This document shows positions 1 through 6,905 of a stretch of DNA of 32,104 nucleotides, one piece after another; position 1 is the first letter of the stretch, and every line of letters begins with the position of its first letter. Below the pieces are notes generated by a model. That model was not told the origin of the DNA. It saw only the letters and a list, made by a program, of their open reading frames with translations, and did no database searches. A program made the position numbers and the translations under genes. The DNA is from Bacteroidia bacterium (GTDB lineage Bacteria > Bacteroidota > Bacteroidia > Bacteroidales > VadinHA17): the NCBI GenBank assembly GCA_026391595.1, contig JAPLDY010000219.1, positions 1 to 32,104 on the forward strand, in the 5' to 3' direction.

Positions 1-451
1 ACATGGAAATAATAGTAATTGTACGGCCATGGAAATTGCCTTCGCAGCAAATGATCTTGGCTTTATCCTGTGTTTTTCCTTTGTTCTTGTATGCCCACTT
101 GCGGCAAAGCTTAAGAGCAGTTTCGTCAGCTTCTGCACCTGAGTTCATAGGCAGTACCTTGTCATATTTGAAATATTTCGTTATATACTCTTCATATTCA
201 CCTAGGACAGAATTATAGAATGCCCTTGAAGTAAGAGTAAGCTTCTGCGCCTGATCTGCCATTGCCTTTATAATTTTTGGATGGCAATGGCCCTGGTTCA
301 CAGCTGAATAGGCCGACAGGAAATCGAAATATCTTTTTCCATCAACATCCCATACAAAAGGACCTTCTCCTCTTTCAAGTACAACAGGAAGCGGATGGTA
401 ATTGTGTGCACCGTATTTTTCTTCCCGGTCAATGTAATACTGCGTATTCAT
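1..451 (-). CDS. rocD: Ornithine--oxo-acid aminotransferase, N-terminal part (runs off left edge)
   Basis: Read on the minus strand from ATG at 451, the frame is open to the window edge and gives about 150 residues beginning [20 protein letters not shown]. This is the typical start of class III PLP-dependent ornithine aminotransferases, which convert ornithine and 2-oxoglutarate to glutamate semialdehyde and glutamate. Visible family blocks are the [12 protein letters not shown] segment, [21 protein letters not shown], and the cofactor-phosphate-binding region [13 protein letters not shown]. The PLP lysine lies beyond the window. The ORF track omits the gene because it has no stop in the window; the small plus-strand ORFs listed here are its shadows. 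Assignment to ornithine rather than acetylornithine is from the overall block pattern and is likely but not proven. Confidence 0.9.
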   Translation of the reverse strand, partial: MNTQYYIDREEKYGAHNYHPLPVVLERGEGPFVWDVDGKRYFDFLSAYSAVNQGHCHPKIIKAMADQAQKLTLTSRAFYNSVLGEYEEYITKYFKYDKVLPMNSGAEADETALKLCRKWAYKNKGKTQDKAKIICCEGNFHGRTITIISM

Positions 452-794
452 TTCGTTGATTATTAATTAGTTATCATTTATGAAATATAAGTCACAAGTT
501 TACGAAAGGTTTTGGTTATTTCCAAAAATAAAGGCACAGCGGTGCAGCGGTACAAAGGCGCAACGGCTTTCTGATTATTTCACCTGTTGCCTGACGCCCG
601 ACACCTTTCTCTGTCGCCTATAATACATCATATATAATTCATTCCTCACCGTTAGTCAAAAAAACTTGACTCGCTTTTTCTTTTGTCGTAAATTGCTAAT
701 AATTAATTTGTTTTCAACTTGTTGTCTAACCACAGGCCTCCTGTTCAAAGGCCTCTGAGCCTCTGTGCAGTTGTGCCGTTAAGCCTTTAGTGTC
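452..794. other. Intergenic region without a gene, between divergent rocD and the S74 adhesin gene
   Basis: This 343-nt stretch has no credible ORF. It holds the 5' regions of two divergent genes and degenerate repeat DNA at both ends (see the repeat entry). A weak promoter-like pair faces the adhesin gene: TTTG at 682-685 and TTAATTTG at 703-710, the second one mismatch from the Bacteroidota -7 consensus TAnnTTTG. If used, the 5' leader would be about 80 nt and would include the second repeat copy. On the minus strand, TATATTTC about 30 nt before rocD is also one mismatch from consensus. Confidence 0.5.
530..790. repeat. Two degenerate inverted copies of a GGCACAACGG-type dispersed repeat
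   Basis: At 530-571 the sequence is a short tandem of a unit like AAAGGCACAGCGGTGCAGCGG, followed by AAAGGCGCAACGGC. At about 751-788 the reverse complement reads AAAGGCTTAACGGCACAACTG, a related unit in the opposite orientation. The two copies flank the central part of the intergenic region and could pair imperfectly. The units are diverged, so this is a pattern judgement rather than an exact repeat. Confidence 0.4.
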
Positions 795-3341
795 ATGAAA
801 ACAAAACTCTCCCTCATTTTATTAATTCTTGCCCTGAGCCCTATGCCCTGTGCACTGAGCCAGATACCGCAGGGATTTAATTATCAGGCTATCGCCCGCG
901 ACGGATCAGGCAACATATTGCCAAATACTTCTCTGCAGGCAATGTTATATGTCCAATCTTTATCAACAGGAGGAACAGTTTTCTGGAAGGAACTGCATTC
1001 AACTGTGACAACAAACAGCTTTGGGCTCTTCACCCTGGTTGTCGGGAAAGGCACCAGGCAGACAGAGAGCACGATGGCGACATTTGATCTTATTGAATGG
1101 AGTGTCACTCCCAAATATCTTAAGACGGAGATATACTATTCAGGTTCATGGAAAGATATGGGAACATCCCAGCTCCTGGCGGTTCCCTATGCGATGGTAG
1201 CAGAAGATCTTGCGGGCTCGGTAAAGAAACTGGCGGTTGCGGGAGAAACATCAGGACTTGAAGAGGCCCTTTTTGAAGTTAAGAACAAGGATGGTCAAAC
1301 AGTCTTTGCGGTTTATAATGAAGGCGTAAGGGTTTATGTCAGTGACGGAGCCAAGGCACTGAAAGGAGGCTTTGCTGTGGGAGGCTTCGGAACCGATAAA
1401 GCCGAATCAACAAAATATCTGTTTGTCGGCAAAGACAGTGTGAGAATATATCTGGATACCAATCCATTGACGAAATCTATTAAATCTGGTTTTGCAGTGG
1501 GAGGATATGACCTTACTAAAGGAACAGTTCAGAATTATCTCGATATAAGTTCAGATAGTGTAAGAATATATATTGATAGTAATCCCGATACTAAAAAACT
1601 GAAAGGAGGTTTTGCAGTCGGGGGTTATGATATGACTAAAGGAATTACCGGTGACTATTTTAATGTCTCCGGTAAATCTGATGCAGAGGTAATTATAGGA
1701 GAGCCGAGAGTATTATGGTATCCTGCCAAGGAGGCATTTCGTTCGGGGAATGTGCTTATTGAGTCGAAGGATAGTGTGGGATTGAATTCCTGGGCATCAG
1801 GATACAGGTCGAAAGCCATTGGTAACTATTCTCAGGCGCTAGGTTATCAGGCTATTGCAAGAAAAGATTATTCTACAGCAATTGGATATCAGGCAGTTGC
1901 TAATAAGATCAACTCATTTGCCTTTGGGCAGTGGGCAACTGCAAAAAATGAAGAGAGCTATGCTTTTGGAAGAGGAGCAATTGCTGAGGGATTCAGAAGC
2001 TATGCATTCGGAAGTGCTGGTGTAGATTCGGCACATCAAGTTACAGGAGTAACCTTAGCAAGAGGAGATTATTCATTCGCAATAGGACAAGGATCACAAT
2101 CATTAAAGATAGGTGCTTTTTCGATGGGTTTGGCCGATACTGCTGGAGGCGATTATTCTGTTGCAATAGGATATAAATCTTCAGCTTCTAAGAATGGATG
2201 TACTGCTATTGGGTACACTGTCAGAGCGACCGGAATAGCAGCAACAGCTCTGGGAATTGGTACTACTGCAAGTGGTGTGGCATCAACTGCTATGGGAATT
2301 AGTACTAAAGCTGAAGGAATGTATTCATTTGCTATGGGTGCTGGTACCAAAGCAACCGAAATTTATTCGACTGCTATGGGATCCGTATCAACGGCAAGCG
2401 GACAATATTCAACTGCAATAGGTTCGGTAACGACAGCAAGCGGAAATGGCTCATTGGCATTGGGAAACAATACAAAAGCTAGGTCAGCTTATGAAACAGT
2501 TATTGGCAGGCTTAATGTTGACTATACACCAATAAGTACAACTGCTTGGATTCCTTCTGACAGACTTTTTGTCATTGGCAACGGCGATGCTGTTTTTCCA
2601 TCAAATGCTTTGACAGTGCTTAAAAACGGCAATGTCGGTATCGGTACTTCAAATCCAGTAAATTACCTCCATATTGCTACAAAAGCATCTGGTGGAGGCA
2701 TAACTATTGATGAACCTGATGGGACAAAATGGGCTAATATCAGATTCCGAGAGGGAGGAGGCGATAATTACGGTGGATTTATTGAATACAATGCAAATAA
2801 TGATGTTTTTGTTATGGGCACAATAGAGAATAGTACCGTTAATGTAGGAGTTTCAGTTGTAAGAACATCTGGGAATGTTGGAATTGGGACAATAACACCA
2901 GGAACAAAACTTGCAATCGCAGGTCTGACAGGTACAACTTCCGGTTCATATCTCAGAATTTATAATGACAATGTCTATTACTATAGTTCCTCCATTAAAA
3001 CCAAAACTGACATTGAACCCCTTGAAGAAGATTTCTATAAAATTCTTCAGGCGCAACCTGTATCCTTTACCGACAAAGTAAGCGGTGAAAGAAATATTGG
3101 TTTCATAGCAGAAGAGTTTGATAAAATTGGTTTATCAAATCTTGTTATCTACGAGAAAGGTGAACCCGTTTCATTAAGTTATGAACTAATTTCCTTATAT
3201 AACCTGGAAATAATAAAAAACCAACAGAAAGCAATCAAGGAGCAGCAGCAGCAGATCGAGATTCAGAATCAGAAGATAGATCAGCTTATTGTTTTAATTG
3301 ACGAATTAAAGAAGGAGATTGCTTCGCTGCGCTCGCAATGA
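795..3341 (+). CDS. Secreted trimeric adhesin-like protein with C-terminal peptidase S74 chaperone domain
   Basis: The 848-residue protein begins with a Sec signal peptide (MKTKLSLILLILALSPMPCALSQ). Next comes an N-terminal domain seen in many Bacteroidota surface proteins (PQGFNYQAIARDGSGN). Residues about 178-295 hold three 38-40-residue repeats with the core GGFAVGGY. Residues about 325-600 are YadA-head-like 14-residue repeats of the form AxGxxAxAxGxxSxAxG, which build a trimeric beta-roll. Residues about 731-848 are an intramolecular chaperone of peptidase S74 type (SSIKTKTDIEPL, then GFIAEE), ending in a Q-rich coiled coil. In phage tailspikes this domain trimerises the protein and then cuts itself off at a Ser in such a motif. 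I infer a trimeric surface fibre or adhesin; the ligand is unknown. The last eight codons and the stop come from a dispersed repeat. Confidence 0.8.
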   Translation: MKTKLSLILLILALSPMPCALSQIPQGFNYQAIARDGSGNILPNTSLQAMLYVQSLSTGGTVFWKELHSTVTTNSFGLFTLVVGKGTRQTESTMATFDLIEWSVTPKYLKTEIYYSGSWKDMGTSQLLAVPYAMVAEDLAGSVKKLAVAGETSGLEEALFEVKNKDGQTVFAVYNEGVRVYVSDGAKALKGGFAVGGFGTDKAESTKYLFVGKDSVRIYLDTNPLTKSIKSGFAVGGYDLTKGTVQNYLDISSDSVRIYIDSNPDTKKLKGGFAVGGYDMTKGITGDYFNVSGKSDAEVIIGEPRVLWYPAKEAFRSGNVLIESKDSVGLNSWASGYRSKAIGNYSQALGYQAIARKDYSTAIGYQAVANKINSFAFGQWATAKNEESYAFGRGAIAEGFRSYAFGSAGVDSAHQVTGVTLARGDYSFAIGQGSQSLKIGAFSMGLADTAGGDYSVAIGYKSSASKNGCTAIGYTVRATGIAATALGIGTTASGVASTAMGISTKAEGMYSFAMGAGTKATEIYSTAMGSVSTASGQYSTAIGSVTTASGNGSLALGNNTKARSAYETVIGRLNVDYTPISTTAWIPSDRLFVIGNGDAVFPSNALTVLKNGNVGIGTSNPVNYLHIATKASGGGITIDEPDGTKWANIRFREGGGDNYGGFIEYNANNDVFVMGTIENSTVNVGVSVVRTSGNVGIGTITPGTKLAIAGLTGTTSGSYLRIYNDNVYYYSSSIKTKTDIEPLEEDFYKILQAQPVSFTDKVSGERNIGFIAEEFDKIGLSNLVIYEKGEPVSLSYELISLYNLEIIKNQQKAIKEQQQQIEIQNQKIDQLIVLIDELKKEIASLRSQ
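1326..1680 (+). repeat. Three tandem 38-40-codon repeats within the S74 adhesin gene
   Basis: Successive units start at V178, V216 and V256 of the protein with VRVYVSDGAKALKGGFAVGG, VRIYLDTNPLTKSIKSGFAV and VRIYIDSNPDTKKLKGGFAV. Each continues with a GGY/GGF-D/T-xxK stretch and ends in S-D/K-S. At DNA level the copies are clearly diverged, so this is an old protein-level duplication rather than a recent slippage array. Confidence 0.8.
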
Positions 3342-3342
3342 C
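3317..3342 (+). repeat. Dispersed palindromic repeat GATTGCTTCG...CGCAATGAC, copy 1, inside the adhesin 3' end
   Basis: GATTGCTTCGCTGCGCTCGCAATGAC is a copy of the repeat seen again at 3377 and, inverted, at 3463. In frame it encodes EIASLRSQ followed by the TGA stop of the S74 gene, so the C terminus of the coding region is made of repeat sequence. Confidence 0.85.
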
Positions 3343-3376
3343 TGTTCCTTTTGGAGGGGTAGTGGTTATTTTGGAA

Positions 3377-3409
3377 GATTGCTTCGTCGCTGCGCTTCTC
3401 GCAATGACA
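3377..3409 (+). repeat. Dispersed palindromic repeat, copy 2
   Basis: GATTGCTTCGTCGCTGCGCT followed by TCTCGCAATGACAG is a longer version of copy 1 with the same ends and a variable centre. It lies between the convergent adhesin and trmD genes. Confidence 0.85.
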
Positions 3410-3462
3410 GTGTCATTAAGTTAGGTTTGTTTAAGATAAAACCTGACCGTAATTAATAAACC

Positions 3463-3506
3463 GTCATTGCGAGGAGTCACGTGTCAGCGTGACGACGAAG
3501 CAATCC
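3463..3506 (-). repeat. Dispersed palindromic repeat, copy 3 (inverted) with extra internal hairpin
   Basis: On the plus strand it reads GTCATTGCGAGGAGTCACGT, then GTCAGCGTGACGACGAAGCAATCC, the reverse complement arrangement of copies 1 and 2. The centre carries a GTCACG...CGTGAC hairpin. Copies 2 and 3 face each other and could fold into one large stem between convergent genes, acting as a transcript 3' end for both. Confidence 0.8.
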
Positions 3507-3515
3507 TTTTCTTGT

Positions 3516-4199
3516 TCACAGATCTTCCTTCAGCAATTCAGGTCTTAATCTATTGGTCCTCTCTTCCGCCTGCTCATGCCTCCATTTTTCAATTTCAGCC
3601 GCATGTCCTGATAATAAAACATCCGGCACTTTCCATCCCATGAATTCTGCTGGCCGCGTATAAACTGGAGGTGCCAGAAGGTCATCCTGGAAGGAGTCGG
3701 AGAGGGCCGACTGTTCATCACCAAGAGCCCCGGGTATAAGCCTAACGATTGCATCGGTAATAGCTGCTGCAGGCAGTTCTCCTCCGGAAAGAACGTAATC
3801 GCCAACAGATATCTCCATGGTTATCAGGTGTTCGCGGATCCTCTGGTCGATACCTTTATAATGGCCTGCAAGAATAATTATATTGTTCAGGAGTGAAAGC
3901 CGGTTTGCAGTTTTCTGGTTAAATTTTTCACCGTCGGGTGATGTATAGATTATTTCATCATAATTTCTTTCATTCTTCAGTTTTTCAATTGCCTTGAAAA
4001 CGGGTTCAATCATCATCACCATCCCGGCTCCTCCGCCGAAAGCATAGTCGTCAACGCTTTTGTATTTATCGTTAGCGAAATCGTGCAGGTTGATGACGTT
4101 TATCTCAACCAGGCCCTTGTCCCGGGCTCGCTTCACAATAGAATAGCCGAGAGGGCTTTCAAGCAGCTCCGGACAAACAGTTAATATATCTATTCTCAT
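3516..4199 (-). CDS. trmD: tRNA (guanine37-N1)-methyltransferase
   Basis: TrmD methylates N1 of G37 next to the anticodon of tRNAs reading CNN codons, using S-adenosylmethionine, and protects against +1 frameshifting. The 227-residue product has the usual family length. It shows the N-terminal [20 protein letters not shown] block, the [18 protein letters not shown] loop, and the trefoil-knot AdoMet site with GHYKGIDQR and [20 protein letters not shown]. The C-terminal tRNA-binding domain ends with a PxLL segment. The ATG at 4199 is the natural start. It follows the alpha/beta hydrolase gene by 47 nt on the same strand and may be cotranscribed with it. Its stop is about 10 nt from an inverted dispersed repeat that may form the transcript end. 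Confidence 0.97.
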   Translation of the reverse strand: MRIDILTVCPELLESPLGYSIVKRARDKGLVEINVINLHDFANDKYKSVDDYAFGGGAGMVMMIEPVFKAIEKLKNERNYDEIIYTSPDGEKFNQKTANRLSLLNNIIILAGHYKGIDQRIREHLITMEISVGDYVLSGGELPAAAITDAIVRLIPGALGDEQSALSDSFQDDLLAPPVYTRPAEFMGWKVPDVLLSGHAAEIEKWRHEQAEERTNRLRPELLKEDL

Positions 4200-4246
4200 T
4201 TTACGATAGTTAGCGTAAAAATAAGAATAATATAGTTTACTGCTTA

Positions 4247-5419
4247 TTATTGGTTAGTCACGTTTTCATTTAACCAGTTAATAACCAGATTATCAATGCG
4301 AACCATTCTTTTTGTCTTAACATTGACAGGAACATGTCCCATTTCCGGAATTATTGCAATATTGTAATTCTCATTTCCGCTCAACGACATATAGTGAAGT
4401 ATGTTCTCAACACTTGCTTCAGTCGGAACAACCCTGTCAGCCTCGCCAAAAATTGCCAGCCACTTCTTATTGAAATGGGAGAGTTCCGACAGGTAGTCAT
4501 TTGGCATTGAATTCCAGGTTGGAAGGACATCGCTGAATTCAGGTATACTTTCCATCTCCTGTTTTGTAAAGGGAAGAATCTGCCTGTCATACTTTGTTCT
4601 CCATTCTGTTATCTCTTTGTTAACCTTCTCATGCTCCAGTGGGTCATTGCTTGCCCATGCCAGGAAGGACTTTTCCCACAGAGGCCTCACAATTACCAGC
4701 AAAGAGTCGGTCAATATACCTCCATCTTTCATGCCGTTCAATTGTGCATAAAGCCTGTCTTCAACTGTGGTTACAACTGTACCTGCCTGGCTGATGACAA
4801 ATTTTATTACCGGAAAGCGGCTTGCAGCCACGACAGCAATTCTTCCGCCTTCGCTTGCGCCCATTACACCGATCTTATCAGCATCTATTCTTTTATGTTT
4901 TGAAAGGAATATTGCGCAATTACCGGCATCATTAATGTAATCGTCATAAGTAGTTTCAGCAAAATTGCCTTTAGAAAGGCCGGTCCCCCTTTTGTCATGA
5001 ACGAAGGCTGCAATGCCGCAATGTGCGAGTATTGGAGCGATCCAGTCAGAGAGAGATTTTATCGGACGGGATCCACCACCTCCTCCGTTGGTCAATACAA
5101 TCAGCGGTACCTTTTTGTCTCCCAACGGAAGATATAACCATCCGTAGATGTTAAGTCCTTCACTGGGAACTCTTATTTTTTCAACAGTGAATGTGCTGTC
5201 AGTTGTCTCTTTTCCGTTTTCATCAATATGGGTCAAAGGACCGGTCTGGTTGGACCGGTACCCCTCCAGACACTTTGGCCTGATCATCATTTTTTCAAGT
5301 TGATCATCCGAATAAATACTTGATACATCTGAACCACCTGTTTTTACATTCTGGGCATTTGAACAGCTTGAAAGCAGAATCATGAATAACGACACTGATG
5401 GAAAAAGTCTATTGATCAT
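4247..5419 (-). CDS. Alpha/beta hydrolase lipoprotein (dienelactone hydrolase/acyl-peptidase-like)
   Basis: The 390-residue protein begins with a lipoprotein signal peptide ([20 protein letters not shown]; lipobox LSSC), so it should be anchored in a membrane facing the periplasm or outside. The rest is an alpha/beta hydrolase fold. It has an oxyanion-side segment [10 protein letters not shown], the nucleophile elbow GASEGG, an acidic residue in GEADRVVP and the histidine in MGHVPVN, giving a complete Ser-Asp-His triad. The KRGTGLSKG motif between strands is typical of peptidase/esterase members of the superfamily. Substrate cannot be read from sequence. It is 7 nt downstream of the TPR gene and 47 nt upstream of trmD, so the three probably form one transcript. 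Confidence 0.82.
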   Translation of the reverse strand: MINRLFPSVSLFMILLSSCSNAQNVKTGGSDVSSIYSDDQLEKMMIRPKCLEGYRSNQTGPLTHIDENGKETTDSTFTVEKIRVPSEGLNIYGWLYLPLGDKKVPLIVLTNGGGGGSRPIKSLSDWIAPILAHCGIAAFVHDKRGTGLSKGNFAETTYDDYINDAGNCAIFLSKHKRIDADKIGVMGASEGGRIAVVAASRFPVIKFVISQAGTVVTTVEDRLYAQLNGMKDGGILTDSLLVIVRPLWEKSFLAWASNDPLEHEKVNKEITEWRTKYDRQILPFTKQEMESIPEFSDVLPTWNSMPNDYLSELSHFNKKWLAIFGEADRVVPTEASVENILHYMSLSGNENYNIAIIPEMGHVPVNVKTKRMVRIDNLVINWLNENVTNQ

Positions 5420-5426
5420 GGCTTTA

Positions 5427-6353
5427 CTAGTTTAAAGGATAATTAATATTAAATCTTTTCAGATAAGTTGCAATAGGTTCCAGTCCGATTTCCTTCCTCC
5501 ATTCGTCCACTTTTGCAGTATTTTCCAGGGTATAGAGTTCTTCTGACTTTGTCTTTTCATTGTACCAGGTGTGGGTGCCGTATTTCTGCGGCCTCTTTTC
5601 ATTATAAAGGCTTCTGTCGTATATCATTGCATATCTTTCCCAGGGGAGTTCCTTCGCCTCGCAGACCTTTTTAATGTCTGCCAGATACTTTTTCTGTAAG
5701 CCATCGTTTGAATGCATAACAGTCAGATAAACTGCCATGGCTGCCTCTGGCCCTACATCAGCAACCCTTGGCCAGCCTTTCTCTTCCAATAGTTTCACAA
5801 GCTCTTGCTGGTTTCTTTCCTGGATCATGAACTTGAAATCCCAGAGAGCTTCCACGACAGAGGATTTCATCCCCGTTTTTCTCGCTGCGATCCCTACCTG
5901 GGTAAAATATGCCTGGTCATAAGCTCTCAGCTTCCAAAGTCTTCTGGCATATTCTACGTCCTTATAAGGATTTTTGAATTTAATATTCAGCATTCCGATA
6001 AGGTTATTTTCGAATTCAGGCCATCTTTTATCTTTCCGTGCAGTAATCAGATCTGATTCAATCAAGGCAGAGATTGATGTATCCAGTTTAACTAAGAGAT
6101 TCAGGTACTTAAAGCAGCTGTCAAGCTGTTTACCAACAGAAAGTGCACAGGCAAAATTGTACAGGTTCTTCTTATCTCCGGGTCTTTCAAGATAAATTCT
6201 CCTGTATTCAGCTATTGCGGCCGGGATATTACCTTCATTATATAGACTGTCAGCGATGCTTCCGGTGGCTGGTGGCTGCGGTTGTGAATAAGCCTCAATA
6301 CTGATAATGGTAACCAGGATTATAAGCAACGATTTGATGATCATTTTTTTCAT
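5427..6353 (-). CDS. Secreted TPR-containing protein of unknown function
   Basis: This 308-residue protein has a Sec signal peptide (MKKMIIKSLLIILVTIISIEAYSQ; no lipobox cysteine). A tetratricopeptide-like segment of about 40 residues follows, containing AAIAEYRRIYLERPGDKKNLYNFACALSV. The remainder (about residues 100-308) is helical and polar, with a WYNEK...LYTLENTAKVDEWRKEIGL tail that I do not recognise as a named domain. No catalytic motif is visible. It is the first gene of a tight minus-strand run (7-nt gap to the hydrolase lipoprotein). A partner role for the hydrolase is possible but is inference. Confidence 0.7.
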   Translation of the reverse strand: MKKMIIKSLLIILVTIISIEAYSQPQPPATGSIADSLYNEGNIPAAIAEYRRIYLERPGDKKNLYNFACALSVGKQLDSCFKYLNLLVKLDTSISALIESDLITARKDKRWPEFENNLIGMLNIKFKNPYKDVEYARRLWKLRAYDQAYFTQVGIAARKTGMKSSVVEALWDFKFMIQERNQQELVKLLEEKGWPRVADVGPEAAMAVYLTVMHSNDGLQKKYLADIKKVCEAKELPWERYAMIYDRSLYNEKRPQKYGTHTWYNEKTKSEELYTLENTAKVDEWRKEIGLEPIATYLKRFNINYPLN

Positions 6354-6439
6354 GGCTATTTTAAAAATATTTTTACAGAGATTCAGATAATTATGAAAAT
6401 TGAATACTTAATTTATATCGTAACATCGTTCGTTTAGAC

Positions 6440-6447
6440 TAGATTTG
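6440..6447 (+). promoter_or_regulatory. Possible -7 promoter box for the ykgJ-like gene
   Basis: TAGATTTG is a perfect match to the Bacteroidota -7 consensus TAnnTTTG, about 60 nt before the ykgJ-like ATG. No clear -33 TTTG lies at the usual distance, so confidence is limited. Confidence 0.4.
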
Positions 6448-6508
6448 ACAAATTACAGGTATTGGTTTGCAGACAACAGTTATTGTGGTACTTTTTTCAT
6501 AATTGGAG

Positions 6509-6766
6509 ATGATTTGCAGGAAAAATTGCGGAGCATGCTGCATAGCGATTTCAATCTCATCGCCTATTCCGGGAATGCCTGAAGGCAAACCGGCAGGGGT
6601 AAGGTGCATTCATCTGCTTGATGATTTTAAGTGTGGCCTTTGGGACAATCCTTCGAGACCTAAAGTATGTGCTGATTACAAGGCAGAGGAAGAGTTTTGC
6701 GGGACGACCAGAGAAGAGGCATTGAAGATATTGTCTTCATTATCAGACCCTCCAAGCCCCCCCTAA
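6509..6766 (+). CDS. YkgJ family cysteine cluster protein
   Basis: This is a small protein (85 residues from the ATG at 6509) of the CxxxCxxCC zinc/iron-chelating family. It shows the N-terminal CRKNCGACC cluster, the very conserved SSPIPGMPEGKPAGVRC segment, and later cysteines in KCGLW, KVCADY and FCG. The family is widespread and binds a metal; its cellular job is not established. The ORF track starts at TTG 6503, but ATG 6509 fits family N termini better and I prefer it. GGAG directly abuts the ATG, too close for a normal Shine-Dalgarno. The C-terminal SPP and TAA stop lie in the CCCCCCCTAAAGG start of a dispersed repeat, so the tail is probably repeat-derived. Confidence 0.88.
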   Translation: MICRKNCGACCIAISISSPIPGMPEGKPAGVRCIHLLDDFKCGLWDNPSRPKVCADYKAEEEFCGTTREEALKILSSLSDPPSPP

Positions 6767-6905
6767 AGGTAAGAACCCCCGCCCCACAAAGGCGGGGCAC
6801 CCCCTAAAGGGAGTTTAAAATCCACTACTAATCAAAATAGGTAATTGGTTTTGAGCCCCCTTAAGGGGGCAGGCCATCAGCCAGCTGGCTGATGGCCGGG
6901 GGTCA
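6753..6905. repeat. Composite C/G-rich palindromic repeat (element A) between convergent ykgJ and amidohydrolase genes
   Basis: The element begins with AAGCCCCCCCTAAAGG and continues with a GCCCC/GGGGC hairpin and CCCCCTAAAGGGAG. It then carries a perfect 16-bp palindrome GCCCCCTTAAGGGGGC (6855-6870) and a perfect 26-bp palindrome centred on CAGCTG (6872-6897), and closes with GGGGGTCA. Its left edge supplies the TAA of ykgJ. Its right edge supplies the TGA (plus-strand TCA) of the amidohydrolase. A related element lies at 19087-19170. Confidence 0.85.

Noticed and set aside
795-3341. Prophage tail-fibre gene
   Set aside because: The S74 domain is phage-like, but there is a Sec signal peptide, a Bacteroidota-type N-terminal domain and housekeeping genes on both sides, with no phage genes.
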